A DNA stretch of 64,000 nt from Actinophytocola sp036378875 (GCF_036378875.1 NZ_DASUVO010000089.1:31363-95362), one strand, 5' to 3'; counted from the stretch's first letter, positions 1-8,254 are shown. A program made the numbers and translations. The notes: generated by a model not told the origin, from the sequence alone.

Positions 1-1583
1 GCCGGCTGGACAGGCTCGTCACGGTCTCCGCGACCGGAGACCAGACCGACCGCACCAACGATCTCAACGCCGGCAAGGGAGTGCGATGTTTCCAGGCCAA
101 GCCCGCGCCGGGCGACGTGATGCTGTTCGGGCTCTCCAACGCGGTGCCGCGCTGTCTGGTGGCCGTGCAGCTCGACAGCCAGGTTGAGGGCGTCGGGGTC
201 GATCCGAGGCAACCTCCTCTGGTGTGGGAGGCGTGGGACGGGGTGGCCTGGGCCGTGTGTCCGACCGACGAGGACACCACCGGCGGCCTCAACCGGCCCG
301 GCGACGTCGTGATGCGGGTTCCTGCCGGACACACCCCCTCGGTGGTGGCCGGCGTCCGGGCGGGCTGGGTGCGCTGCCGGGTCGTGGCGGCCGTGCCGGA
401 CCAGCCCTTCTACTCCGAATCACCCACGATTCGGGTGGCGGAGGCGTTCACGGTCGGCGGCACCGTCGGAGTGGAACACGCGGAGACGGTGCTCGACGGG
501 CAGCTCGGCGTTTCAGAAGGTGTACCGGGACAACGGTTCCGGGTCGAGCGGGCGCCGGTGCTGATCGACGCCGACCCGATCATCGTGCGGGTGTCCGAAG
601 AAGAGGGCTGGCAGGACTGGACAGTGGTGGAGCACTTCGGCCGGTCAGGGCCGACCGACCGGCACGTGGTGCTCGACGCGGTGAACGGTGAGTTCCTGTT
701 CCCCCCGGCGGTCCGAGAGCCGGACGGCTCGTTGCGGCGTTACGGCGCGGTGCCGCCGAAGGGCGCGTGGATCCAGGTGGCGCGGTACCGCACGGGCGGC
801 GGCAAGGCCGGGAACGTGGCCCGTGGCGCGATCTCCGTGCTGGGCAGTTCGGTGCCCTACGTGTCCACTGTGGAGAATCAGGAGGCCGCGGTTGGCGGGG
901 TGGACGGGGAGACGGTGGCCGAGGCGAAGGTGCGTGCCCCGAACCAGCTGCGGGTGCAGGAACGGGCGGTGACGGCCCAGGACTACGAGCAGATCGCGCG
1001 GCAGGCCGCCCCTGCCGCGGCCAGGATTCGTTGCCTGCCCGCCGGTCCCGGGTACGAACCAGGCGCCGCGCGGGTGTTGGTGGTGCCGGGAGCCGTCGCC
1101 GACGAGGGGGACAGGCTCCGTTTCGAGCAGCTGATCCCGTCCGAGCAGTTGCTCGAAACGATCGCGACGCGGCTGGACGAACGTCGTCTGGTGGGCACCC
1201 GGCTCGTCGTGGAGCCGCCGTTCTACCAGGGCGTCACGGTGGTGGCGCGGCTGGTGGCGGCGGGGGCCGAGCCGAACCGGGTGAACGCCGATGCCGTCGA
1301 CGCGCTCTACCGGTATCTCAACCCTCTCCGCGGCGGCGCCGACGGCACCGGGTGGCCGTTCGGGCGGCCCGTCCAGTACGGGGAGGTTTTCGCCGTGCTG
1401 CAACGGGTGCCAGGGGTGGGACTGGTGGAGGAGGTCCGGTTGTTCCCGGCCGACCCGATCACCGGAAAGCGGGGCACGGCGGCCAACCGCATCGAGCTGG
1501 CCAGGCACGCGTTGGTGTTCTCGCAACAGCACCAGATCGCGGTCACGTCCGGTGACCCGGGCAGCGTGGAGGAGGGTCGATGA
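1..1583 (+). CDS. Putative baseplate assembly protein (baseplate J-like), 5' end outside window
   Basis: This is a structural component of the baseplate of a contractile phage-tail-like injection system. The frame is open from the left edge, so the gene is partial; about 526 residues are visible and the GTG at 81 is probably internal. The protein ends with the J-like region: a stretch around residues 290-340 of the visible part (VRAPNQLRVQERAVTAQDYE) and a C-terminal part with VQYGEVFAVLQRVPGV are typical of the putative baseplate family TIGR02243. It overlaps the next gene by ATGA, so the two are translationally coupled. The neighbour is a tail protein I homologue, which supports an extracellular contractile injection system or a tailocin rather than an isolated relic. 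The identification is from family resemblance, and the N-terminal half cannot be judged. Confidence 0.82.
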   Translation, partial: RLDRLVTVSATGDQTDRTNDLNAGKGVRCFQAKPAPGDVMLFGLSNAVPRCLVAVQLDSQVEGVGVDPRQPPLVWEAWDGVAWAVCPTDEDTTGGLNRPGDVVMRVPAGHTPSVVAGVRAGWVRCRVVAAVPDQPFYSESPTIRVAEAFTVGGTVGVEHAETVLDGQLGVSEGVPGQRFRVERAPVLIDADPIIVRVSEEEGWQDWTVVEHFGRSGPTDRHVVLDAVNGEFLFPPAVREPDGSLRRYGAVPPKGAWIQVARYRTGGGKAGNVARGAISVLGSSVPYVSTVENQEAAVGGVDGETVAEAKVRAPNQLRVQERAVTAQDYEQIARQAAPAAARIRCLPAGPGYEPGAARVLVVPGAVADEGDRLRFEQLIPSEQLLETIATRLDERRLVGTRLVVEPPFYQGVTVVARLVAAGAEPNRVNADAVDALYRYLNPLRGGADGTGWPFGRPVQYGEVFAVLQRVPGVGLVEEVRLFPADPITGKRGTAANRIELARHALVFSQQHQIAVTSGDPGSVEEGR

Positions 1584-2143
1584 CCCGAGGCGCGCTACCC
1601 GGCCTGCCCAGCAGGCACCCGCTCGGTGAGCAGCTGCCGACGCTGTACGCCGCGGACGACTTCGCCCAGCGGTTCACTTCGGGCCTTGATGTCGTACTCG
1701 CCCCCGTTCTATCCACATTGGACAACCTGCCGGCCTACTTCGACGTCCGGCTCACCCCGGAGGACTTCCTGTCCTGGCTGGCTTCCTGGGTGGCGGTTGA
1801 GCTCGACCCGGACTGGCCGGCACCGCTGCGCCGCGCGGCCGTGGCCCTCGCGGTCGAACTGCATCGCTGGAAGGGCACCAGCCGCGGGCTTGTCGACCGG
1901 CTGTGGCTGTATCTGGGAGTTCACGCGCGCGTGCTGGACGGGGTGGGCGCCACCTGGTCCACGCGGCCTGGTGGTGAGCTGCCCGGCGCCGCCGTCACCG
2001 AGGCCGTCGTACAGGTGTGGCCGGGCACCGCGGGCGCGATCGACCGGGATCAGGTGGCCGCGCTGGTCGCCGCGGTCTGCCCGATCCACGTGACCTGCAC
2101 CGTCGAGGTCCTGCCGGGACCACCACAGCGGGAAGGGAGTTAG
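1580..2143 (+). CDS. Phage tail protein I-like (baseplate wedge) protein
   Basis: This 187-residue protein resembles the TIGR02242/P2 gpI family, which sits at the baseplate next to the J-like protein in P2-type tails and in contractile injection systems. Visible support is the N-terminal stretch LPTLYAADDFAQRF, a DFLSWLASWVAVELD segment and the central HRWKGTSRGLVDRLWLYLG motif, which is characteristic of tail protein I. The ATG overlaps the TGA of the upstream baseplate gene. The following gene starts four bases downstream of this stop. The three genes therefore form one transcription unit. Its length is normal for the family and there is no sign of damage. Confidence 0.85.
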   Translation: MTRGALPGLPSRHPLGEQLPTLYAADDFAQRFTSGLDVVLAPVLSTLDNLPAYFDVRLTPEDFLSWLASWVAVELDPDWPAPLRRAAVALAVELHRWKGTSRGLVDRLWLYLGVHARVLDGVGATWSTRPGGELPGAAVTEAVVQVWPGTAGAIDRDQVAALVAAVCPIHVTCTVEVLPGPPQREGS

Positions 2144-2146
2144 CCG

Positions 2147-3136
2147 ATGCGGTCGTGTCCGGTGTGCGGTGCCGTGGTCGCGGACACCGACGACTTCTGT
2201 GGCAACTGCGGGTCCTACCTCGGTTGGGGCCCGAAGGACGAGCGCGCTGTCGACCCCCGGTCGGGAGGAACCCCCGCGCCGGGCCTCGGTGACGTGCACG
2301 CCGCACGTGCCGCGCACGTCGTCCGCCCCGGGGACACCGAACCGGATGCCGACCAGCCTGTCGCCGTGCAGCCGGCGAAACCCGTCCCCAGACGGCCGGT
2401 GCCGCGCTCGCCGAGCGGGGTGACGGCACAGGACGGAACGCCATGCCCGGTGTGCGGCACCCCGAACCCGCCGACACGGCGGTTCTGCCGGCATTGCGCG
2501 ACCCCGCTCACCGAAGCCGTCGTGGTCACCGCCAGATTGCCATGGTGGCGTCGGCTGGGGCTGCCGCGATGGTTCCGGCGTGGCGACGGCCCAGGCCGGC
2601 TACGGCGGCGGCTCGTCGTGCTGATCCTGTTGCCGGTACTGGTCATCGGCGGGATCGTGTTGTTCCCCGTCGGCCGTGGGCTCGTCGAGGACCTGCGAGA
2701 CAAGACATCCACCCCGGCGCCGATCGGCCCGGTGAGCGTTGTCGCGAGTGCCGAGGTACCGGATCATCCCGCCGGCGACGCGGTGGACGGACTGACCAAC
2801 CGGTACTGGGGTGCGCCCAAACCGGGGGATGGGATCGAGTTCACCTTCGACCACCCGTTCCGGCTGTTGTCGTTGGTCGTGCATGCCGGTGCCTCGACCA
2901 AGCAGGAGGCGTTCGTCCAGCAGGCCAGACCAGCCGGACTGGACGTGGTCGTCATCAGCTCGGACGGCGAGACCGACACTCTGCCCGTAGAACTGGCCGA
3001 CCGGCCTGGGCCCCAGCGTGTCGATACCGGAATCAGCGATGTCGTGCGGATCCGTGTCACCGTCCGGTCCGCCGTGGGTCTGTCGGACGGCAGGCACATC
3101 GCCCTCGGCGAGATCGAGTTCTTTCAGCGCACGTGA
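2147..3136 (+). CDS. Double zinc-ribbon membrane protein with C-terminal discoidin-like domain
   Basis: This protein has 329 residues. Two CPxCG...CxxC zinc ribbons lie at about residues 4-24 and 102-122, separated by a Pro/Ala-rich linker. A single hydrophobic segment (RRLVVLILLPVLVIGGIVLF, about 166-185) is followed by an external domain. That domain reads as a beta-sandwich of the F5/8 type C / NADase-type glycan-binding kind (ASAEVPDHPAGDAVDGLTNR ... YWG, and ending ALGEIEFFQ). Genes of this build are often the last member of actinobacterial contractile-injection clusters, which matches its place directly behind tail protein I with a GGGAAGGGAG ribosome site. Function is unproven. A role in membrane anchoring or surface sensing of the particle is inference. 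Confidence 0.75.
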   Translation: MRSCPVCGAVVADTDDFCGNCGSYLGWGPKDERAVDPRSGGTPAPGLGDVHAARAAHVVRPGDTEPDADQPVAVQPAKPVPRRPVPRSPSGVTAQDGTPCPVCGTPNPPTRRFCRHCATPLTEAVVVTARLPWWRRLGLPRWFRRGDGPGRLRRRLVVLILLPVLVIGGIVLFPVGRGLVEDLRDKTSTPAPIGPVSVVASAEVPDHPAGDAVDGLTNRYWGAPKPGDGIEFTFDHPFRLLSLVVHAGASTKQEAFVQQARPAGLDVVVISSDGETDTLPVELADRPGPQRVDTGISDVVRIRVTVRSAVGLSDGRHIALGEIEFFQRT

Positions 3137-3166
3137 CCCGCGGATCCGCGAGGCAGAAGCTCGCGC

Positions 3167-3787
3167 CTAGCTCTTCCGTGCTCGGGCCAGCCAGGCGGTC
3201 ATGTCGGCTGGCTGGCCGGCGGTGAGGTTGAGGCGGTCGCCGTCTTCGGGACCGACGATGACCCGGTAGCTGCTGGGGCGCAGGTCCTCCAGGACCCATC
3301 CGTCCCGGAAGGCGTCGCGGATGGCCGAGTCGCTGATCTGTGGGCCGAGGCCCGGCTCTACATCGGACAGCGCCAGAACATGCACGTACGCGCCGGCTCG
3401 GCAGACCGCGTGCAGGCTTCGGGTGTAGGCGTCACGCTCCGCGGGGCCGAACACGTGGAACAGGGCACTGTCCACCACGGTGTCGAACCGGTCCCGGTCC
3501 GCGAGGTCCAGGACGTCGGCGACCTCGAACCGCGCCGCCACCCCCTGCCGGGCCGCGTTGCCACGAGCCGCCTCCACCGCGGGCGACGAGAAGTCGACAC
3601 CGAGCACCTCGTAGCCGAGCCGGGCCAGGTGGATCGTGTGCTCACCCATGCCGCACCCCGCGTCCAGGACCGACCCCGTGATCCAGCCCTCCCGTTCCAG
3701 GTCCACCACCGCGGGCTGTGGCCCTCCGATGAACCATGGCGCGGACAGCGTCTTGTAGGCCGAATCGAACGGAGTCTGGAAGTCCAT
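3167..3787 (-). CDS. Class I SAM-dependent methyltransferase
   Basis: This 206-residue cytoplasmic methyltransferase has a Rossmann fold. SAM-binding motif I is LDAGCGMGEHTIHLA at residues about 41-55. An acidic residue follows at the end of beta-2 (VLGVDFS), and motif II is VADVLDLADRD. The short C-terminal part has no recognisable substrate domain, so the acceptor is unknown; small molecules are likely, in the manner of tellurite/thiopurine-type enzymes. The ATG at 3787 follows a MerR-style promoter (3802-3824). This suggests induction by a redox- or metal-responsive activator. It is convergent with the injection-system genes and shares nothing with them. Confidence 0.85.
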   Translation of the reverse strand: MDFQTPFDSAYKTLSAPWFIGGPQPAVVDLEREGWITGSVLDAGCGMGEHTIHLARLGYEVLGVDFSSPAVEAARGNAARQGVAARFEVADVLDLADRDRFDTVVDSALFHVFGPAERDAYTRSLHAVCRAGAYVHVLALSDVEPGLGPQISDSAIRDAFRDGWVLEDLRPSSYRVIVGPEDGDRLNLTAGQPADMTAWLARARKS

Positions 3788-3801
3788 ACCCGGAGTCTGC
3801 T

Positions 3802-3821
3802 ACCTCAAGTCGACTAGAGGT
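3802..3821. promoter_or_regulatory. MerR/SoxR-type operator in the promoter of the methyltransferase gene
   Basis: A 20-bp near-perfect dyad (ACCTCAAGTC / GACTAGAGGT, one mismatch) lies 15 bp before the ATG of the minus-strand methyltransferase. Read on the minus strand, TTGACC overlaps its outer edge as a -35 box and TAGCAG follows as a -10-like box. This gives the dyad-in-spacer layout used by MerR-family activators such as SoxR. No merR gene is in the window, so the regulator would act in trans. The layout is visible; the regulator family is inferred. Confidence 0.55.
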
Positions 3822-4097
3822 CAAGGACACATCTCTTCGCGCGTGTGGCGGAGCCGGAAACTGCATTGGCGCAACGGGATCAGCGAATCGCGGAGCGTCG
3901 GGACAAACCGGCGGCTGGCTGACGGAGCTGTCGTTCACGGTCGCGGCGAAGTCGGCCGCCGTGCGCGGCGAGCGGAGTGTTTGGCTCCGTGTCTACCTCG
4001 ATACCGCCACGTGGCAGAAGTGGTCCTTGCGGGGGAGTCCTCCTGGCCGACCCGACATGCGCGAACACTCCCATTGCTATTTCGTATTTTCCCGAAG
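3822..4097. other. Intergenic region between divergent methyltransferase and ArsR genes
   Basis: About 275 bases between the methyltransferase operator and the ArsR promoter. Short open frames exist on both strands, but they lack ribosome binding sites and protein-like composition. Nothing beyond promoter elements at the two ends is recognised. Confidence 0.4.
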
Positions 4098-4103
4098 TAG
4101 TGT
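4098..4103 (+). promoter_or_regulatory. -10 box for a probably leaderless ArsR transcript
   Basis: TAGTGT ends six bases before the GTG start at 4110, and there is no Shine-Dalgarno sequence. This spacing puts the transcript start at or next to the start codon, a common leaderless arrangement in actinobacteria. The call rests on the hexamer and its spacing only. Confidence 0.4.
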
Positions 4104-4109
4104 GGTCCT

Positions 4110-4418
4110 GTGGTTGAGCCCGAGGGTCTTGACGAACTGCTGCGCGCCATCGCCAGCAGTCATCGTCGGTGCATCCTCATCGAGACCTGGGACTGTGAAC
4201 GTGGTGCGGGCGAGCTGGCAGAGCGCCTTGGTCTGGCCCCGGCCAGCGTGTCGGAGCACCTGAAGGTACTGCGCAAGACAGGCCTGGTCACGATGAGAGC
4301 GGACGGCACCCGCCGGCTCTACCACGCCCACCCAGAGCAAATGGCACACCTGATCGACCTGCTCTCCCAGGCCTTTCCGGTCGATCCTCCGACACAACGC
4401 AGGAGCAGTCCACAATGA
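4110..4418 (+). CDS. ArsR-family winged-helix transcriptional regulator
   Basis: A 102-residue DNA-binding repressor. The helix-turn-helix is evident at about residues 32-58 (GELAERLGLAPASVSEHLKV) and is followed by the wing LVTMRADGTRRLYHAH. No cysteine metal-binding motif of the ArsR ELCVC type is seen, so it belongs to the metal-independent group often coupled to glyoxalase-like genes. It overlaps the VOC gene by ATGA and is the first gene of a three-gene operon, which it probably autoregulates. The start is GTG, leaderless. Confidence 0.85.
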   Translation: MVEPEGLDELLRAIASSHRRCILIETWDCERGAGELAERLGLAPASVSEHLKVLRKTGLVTMRADGTRRLYHAHPEQMAHLIDLLSQAFPVDPPTQRRSSPQ

Positions 4419-4765
4419 GCGACAGAGCCACGTACCAGGCAAACGCGGTGGTGCACTTCGACATCAGCGGCGCGGACGACAACGCGCTGCGGCGGTTCTA
4501 CGGCGACTTGCTCGACTGGCACGTCGATCCGAAGGGACCCGGATACGCACTGGTCCACACCCCCGGCGGCCTGGCCGGGTCGATCGTCGGTGACCCACAG
4601 CCCAGTGTCACCTTGGGAATCGCGGTCGAGAACCTCGATCAGGCGGTCGGCCAGGCGACCGAGCTGGGCGGCACCGTCCTCATGCCACCAACCGACAACG
4701 GCTGGGTCACGAAGGCCCAGATCAAGGATCCGGCCGGCAACGTACTCACCCTGATCCAGAAATGA
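4415..4765 (+). CDS. VOC (glyoxalase/bleomycin-resistance fold) family protein
   Basis: A 116-residue single-module VOC protein. Its N-terminus is FDISGADDNALRRFYGDLLD, the typical first beta-alpha unit of this fold. It ends with KAQIKDPAGNVLTLIQK, the conserved C-terminal strand with a DPxGN motif. Such proteins bind metal and act as dioxygenases, isomerases or drug-binding proteins; no substrate can be deduced here. It overlaps both neighbours (ATGA at each end), so ArsR, VOC and the DUF3052 remnant form one coupled operon under ArsR control. Confidence 0.82.
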   Translation: MSDRATYQANAVVHFDISGADDNALRRFYGDLLDWHVDPKGPGYALVHTPGGLAGSIVGDPQPSVTLGIAVENLDQAVGQATELGGTVLMPPTDNGWVTKAQIKDPAGNVLTLIQK

Positions 4766-5167
4766 CCGCGGGCTACTCCGGCACACCACTGGCCAGGAAG
4801 ATCGGGATCAAACAAGGACACCGCGTTCACCTGCACACCGGCCACCCGGATGGACGATCCCCGATCTCCCCGACAGCAGCACCGTCGGCGACGGGGGTGT
4901 CACCGACGCCGACATCACGATGGCGTTCTACCGGTCTATCGATGACCTCTCCACGGAGGCCTCTGCATTGGTCCAGGCCCTCGCCGACCAGGCCGTGCTG
5001 TGGATCGGCTGGCCTCGACGCGGCCGGTCACATCAGGGGCATCACGGAGAACGCTCTGCGCGAGATCTTCCTCCCCGCTCGGGGTCGTCGACGTGAAAGT
5101 CGCCGCACTCGGGGACGACTGGTCAGGAATGAAGTTCGTCCACCGCAAGGAAAACCGACTTAACTGA
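4762..5167 (+). pseudogene. DUF3052-family protein, broken by several frameshifts
   Basis: Read in a single frame this looks meaningless after residue 30, but three frames together rebuild a DUF3052 protein. Frame 1 gives TAGYSGTPLARKIGIKQGHR and the following residues to about 4850. Another frame continues with WTIPDLPDSS ... FYRSIDDLSTEASALVQALA ... AVLWIGWPR to about 5020. Frame 1 returns with ITENALREIFLP to about 5078, and a different frame finishes with LGVVDVKVAALGDDWSGMKF to the TGA at 5165-5167. All blocks are in family order and have the family spacing. The ATG overlaps the VOC stop (ATGA), so it was the third gene of the ArsR operon. Sequencing error is the alternative to true decay, but at least three separate shifts would be needed. 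Confidence 0.8.
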
Positions 5168-5177
5168 CAGCACGTCG

Positions 5178-5213
5178 CCGCCTCAGCCCCGCATCCCCAC
5201 GGGGAAGAGGCGG
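5178..5213. terminator. Hairpin terminator after the ArsR operon
   Basis: A 7-bp outer stem (CCGCCTC/GAGGCGG) and a 5-bp inner stem (CCCCG/CGGGG) enclose a CATCCCCA-type loop, 11 bp after the stop of the DUF3052 remnant. There is no U-tract, as is usual in high-GC actinobacteria. Confidence 0.55.
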
Positions 5214-5681
5214 TGTGATCAACGCTGGAAGCCGCATCGCGGTATGTCCTGCGCGGCGGGCGGTTTCCTCGATGACGCGAGCAGCGCCGATCGAAGGTCA
5301 ACCTGCTGTCCGCAGAGGACAACGTTCGCTGTCGTCCTCAGACGTCTCGCCGGCACCGAACCACCGTTGTAGTCGTCGCCGTCACACCTCCTTCGCGCCC
5401 CAGCCACGAGCGTGCACTCGGGGAACGCCCGACTCGCGGCATGAAGGAGGTGCTTCCACTTATCCATGCGGCAATCCCATACGGCCTCAACGTGTCCTTC
5501 TGAGGTTTCGGCTGTCTTTGGCGGCGAACCTCTCTCGCCCGCTGTTCCGCTCGTTGGATTAGAGGGAAGTCCGGCGGATGTTCGGTGCCGCGAGCCGCGG
5601 CGAGGCTCCTCGGACCCTGCCGGGATTCGGTACGTACTCCTTCCCCGGAGACCACGGGTCTCGACGGCAGGCCGAGTGCGC
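5214..5681. other. Region without a recognised gene
   Basis: About 470 bases. Open frames exist on both strands, but none has a ribosome site and the translations look like shadow frames, rich in Arg, Ser and Pro without conserved patterns. No transposon ends or tRNA were recognised. Confidence 0.4.
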
Positions 5682-6143
5682 TCAGTCTCGGCGACTCGCA
5701 GCCGCTGCCCACCATTCGGCATGCCAGGCCTGTTGTTCCTCAACGGTCCCGATCTGTTCGACGGCCGCGTCAGCCAGCGTATCGACGAGATCATCCATCG
5801 AACTCTTGTGGCCCGGTCGCATGATGTAGGTCTGCATACCGCCACCCATATCCCTGGCCATCCCGCTCGGGTAGGTATCGCGGCGGGCCCCTTGAACGGC
5901 GACCATCCAACCACCAGGCTCCAACTGACGACGCAGCCGGACGAGTGATTCGAACATGTCCATGGCAGTGGCCGTATACCGGTCCCCACCGAGGAACAGT
6001 TCGATCCGATAGAGCGGTCGTGGCCCGTCGTAGCCGTCAAGCCAGCCCCGCAGCCGCGCTTGTCGTTGTTCACCGCCCCGTGCCACCAGCACTTCTCGGT
6101 CTTCCAACAGTCTCGGATAATTCTCGCTCACCTGCCCATCCAA
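5682..6143 (-). CDS. Conserved-looking hypothetical cytoplasmic protein, 153 aa
   Basis: A 153-residue soluble protein with balanced composition, no signal peptide and no membrane segment, so it looks like a real gene. I do not recognise the family. It opens with alternating charged and hydrophobic residues (YPRLLEDREVLVARGGEQRQ) and has a strand-rich middle (YRIELFLGGDRYTATAMDMF). The C-terminal helices are DDLVDTLADAAVEQIGTVEE and AWHAEWWAAAASRRD. The ATG at 6143 is used here; a GTG four codons later (6131), behind GGATGGGCAG, is an alternative. It lies alone between degraded sequences. Small proteins of this shape next to remnants are sometimes immunity proteins, but that is speculation. 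Confidence 0.6.
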   Translation of the reverse strand: MDGQVSENYPRLLEDREVLVARGGEQRQARLRGWLDGYDGPRPLYRIELFLGGDRYTATAMDMFESLVRLRRQLEPGGWMVAVQGARRDTYPSGMARDMGGGMQTYIMRPGHKSSMDDLVDTLADAAVEQIGTVEEQQAWHAEWWAAAASRRD

Positions 6144-6307
6144 CCAGTCAGGCAGGGCTGTCGATCGCGCTCGTCGGGCAGAGCGGATGCCTGCCGCAGG
6201 GCGACCAGCAGTGGAACAGGACGCCGTTCACGCGGGGCAGTGGATCACGTCCGCCAGACATCTCAGCGGTGCGTGATCTCGTAACAGCTGCTCGGTGGAA
6301 CAGTCCT

Positions 6308-6394
6308 GTGACGATCAGACAGGCGATCGGTGAGGACCTAGTCGATGTCATGCGCCTGCTCGCCCAACTGTCCCCCGCCTGGAGCGAACAGGGC
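6308..6394 (+). pseudogene. 5' fragment of a GNAT-type acetyltransferase gene
   Basis: A GTG start is followed by TIRQAIGEDLVDVMRLLAQL and then SPAWSEQG. This is the opening strand-helix of GNAT acetyltransferases, in which a TIRxA start and a helix ending at a short turn are typical. After about 29 codons the similarity stops and an opposite-strand MMPL fragment begins. The rest of the gene is absent. Confidence 0.5.
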
Positions 6395-6407
6395 GTTGAC
6401 GAGCCAG

Positions 6408-6612
6408 TCACAGCGCACCGCGATCCTCCCCGGCCCGCAACCGTTCCCGATAGCGGAACATCAGGAACAAAACGTAGTCGGTGCCGGCCCCATACAAGCA
6501 CCACCACCCGGATCGAACTGACCGAACTGTCGATCTTCAGATCGAACGCCTTGCTCACCATCGCGATCAGACCGTTAACGCCCAGCGCGCTCGTGCTCGC
6601 CCACTGAGCCGG
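6408..6612 (-). pseudogene. Fragment of an MMPL-family membrane transporter gene
   Basis: On the minus strand, LIAMVSKAFDLKIDSSVSSI followed by RVVV runs in one frame to about 6496. After a one-base shift the next frame gives LYGAGTDYVLFLMFRYRERL and then RAGEDRGAL to a TGA at 6408-6410. This is the signature of MmpL/RND-like lipid transporters, in which G(A/V)GTDY and FRYRERL lie in a conserved transmembrane helix and loop. A full gene has over 700 codons, and only about 65 remain here. It abuts the GNAT stub, which indicates a deletion or recombination junction. Confidence 0.65.
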
Positions 6613-7193
6613 TCACCCACGCCCACACAGCGCTGGCACGCCGTCTCCCAACCGGAGCAGGAAAACACTGCGGCGGACTTGTTGACCGACGAGCAGTTGC
6701 GCCAGCGGCGTCAGGATCATCCGTGGCTGGCCAGGCCCAGGCCGAACGGGTTCTGGTCGTTTGTGACGGGGACGAATTCCCGAAGCGTGCTTACTTCGCC
6801 GTAGCAGATGCCGATCTCCCCGCGCAGTTCGAAGGAGGATCGCCGTCGTGTCAGCCGAACCGCACCTCGGCTAGCTCCTCCGCGGCGTGTGTCCGGCTAC
6901 TCGGGCCAGCGCCCGGACCAGGATGGTCACGTCGGCGCGGGTCTTCGGCTGGGCTGATGGATGTCGCCGACCCCAGCAGCGGCTGGTGATCGGCGGCAAG
7001 TTCTCGTCCGAGCAACGGGCGGCGCGGGTGAGCTCGCTCAGGTGGGTGGGCTTTCCGTTCGTGGGCTGCCGGTCCCGGGCGTAGCGCGCTCGCTCGGGAC
7101 GCGGGCGCTGTTCCACCGATACGAATGACGCCTTGGGCGGATTCCGGCCTGGGTCGCGGTTGCGCGCTCCAGGCCGGAACCGTATTTCGGTTG
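6613..7193. other. Region without a recognised gene
   Basis: About 580 bases. Several frames are open on both strands, for example a plus-strand stretch reading LTDEQLRQRRQDHPWLARPR near 6680, but none has a start signal and a recognisable family. It is probably further degraded sequence continuing from the MMPL and GNAT fragments. Confidence 0.35.
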
Positions 7194-7715
7194 TCAGTCA
7201 AGGAACCAGAACTGGTCGGTGAAGCCGGCGCAGGTCGTCTGCGTGGCCTGGGAGGTACCTCGCGCCACGAGACACAGGCCCGAGTTGACGTTCTGGAACC
7301 GCCAGGTGCCGTCGCTGAAGAGGAACGCCCGCCACAGCTGGTCGGCGAACCCGCCGTTGCAGGTTGTCACCACGGCTGGGGTCTCCCCAGTGCCACGGGT
7401 GACCAGACACAGGTTCCGGTCGATGTTGTGAATCTGGTTCACTACCTCCCCATTGTGGGTGACCTGGAAGAAATCCCAGTCCTGGTCACTGAAGCCAGCG
7501 CACGGCGTCTGTTCGACCGGCCGCTCACCGGGGCCCACTCGGGCCACCAGGCACTGGTTCGAGGCCTCCTTGTGCAGGTGGACTCCGGCCAACGCGGTCA
7601 CGGGACTTTCCGGCGCGGCGTCGGCGGATGCCGTGACGGCACCGGCGCCACCGAGGAGCAGGATGGCTGACAGCAGAAGTGATCGCATTCCGAGGGTCAA
7701 CTGGCGGTTGAGCAC
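7194..7715 (-). CDS. Secreted ricin-type beta-trefoil lectin domain protein
   Basis: A 173-residue exported carbohydrate-binding protein. The GTG at 7715 is chosen because GGAGGAA lies 8 bases upstream. The signal peptide is a hydrophobic run (SLLLSAILLLGGAGAV, about residues 11-26) with a TASADA-type cleavage region. The mature part contains three related segments, each with a Cys, a W or F, and a CLVAR/CLVTR-type strand: NQCLVARVG, RNLCLVTRG and GLCLVARG. Each segment is followed by TxCxGGFxDQxW, the three-fold QxW-like pattern of RICIN domains. There is no catalytic domain, so it is a stand-alone lectin. The downstream neighbour is the next remnant region and there is no operon partner. 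Confidence 0.85.
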   Translation of the reverse strand: MLNRQLTLGMRSLLLSAILLLGGAGAVTASADAAPESPVTALAGVHLHKEASNQCLVARVGPGERPVEQTPCAGFSDQDWDFFQVTHNGEVVNQIHNIDRNLCLVTRGTGETPAVVTTCNGGFADQLWRAFLFSDGTWRFQNVNSGLCLVARGTSQATQTTCAGFTDQFWFLD

Positions 7716-8254
7716 TCTCAATGTTCCTCCCCAGGATTCAGGCCTCGTACGAAGCCGTTGACCATATCGGCCCAACTGTCCTTTCTGTTAGCCAAAAACC
7801 TCCGCAGGTGTCATCGCGCGTTGTCTGCCCCTCGAATGGCGGGCGGCCGACCAGCCGAAGATCGGCGCGTGCGCGTCGACGTGTGACTGCGTACGCACAC
7901 ACTTCCGGACAGGTCAGCGAGCGTCCATATTGGAAAGACGAGATCGCGATGGTGACACCTGAAACGCAGGTGCTACAGACACGCTCTGTGATGTGAGAAA
8001 TAATTGATCTTCATGTCTACGGGGTTGGAGTCTCCCGGCTGATGGTGAGGGGTCGAGACGCAGATGGGCAGCGGGCTCACGAGTCCAGAGCCTTTCGTAG
8101 GCCCCCTACTCGGTCACCAGCGTCGGCCGGCCGATGCGCGGGCACCCGGCCGCAGCCTGCGGGAACGGATCGCCGGCCACGGCACCGCCGTGCTCGATGC
8201 CCGCACCCGACGCGACAAGCTAGTGACCGAACAGCAGCTCCGTACCACCATGAT
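7716..8254. other. Upstream region of the lectin gene, no gene recognised
   Basis: About 540 bases. The part next to 7715 carries the lectin ribosome site. The remainder has short shadow frames only. From about 8040 onward the minus strand may be diverged coding sequence continuing from the WD40 fragment, but no family pattern is left. Confidence 0.35.
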
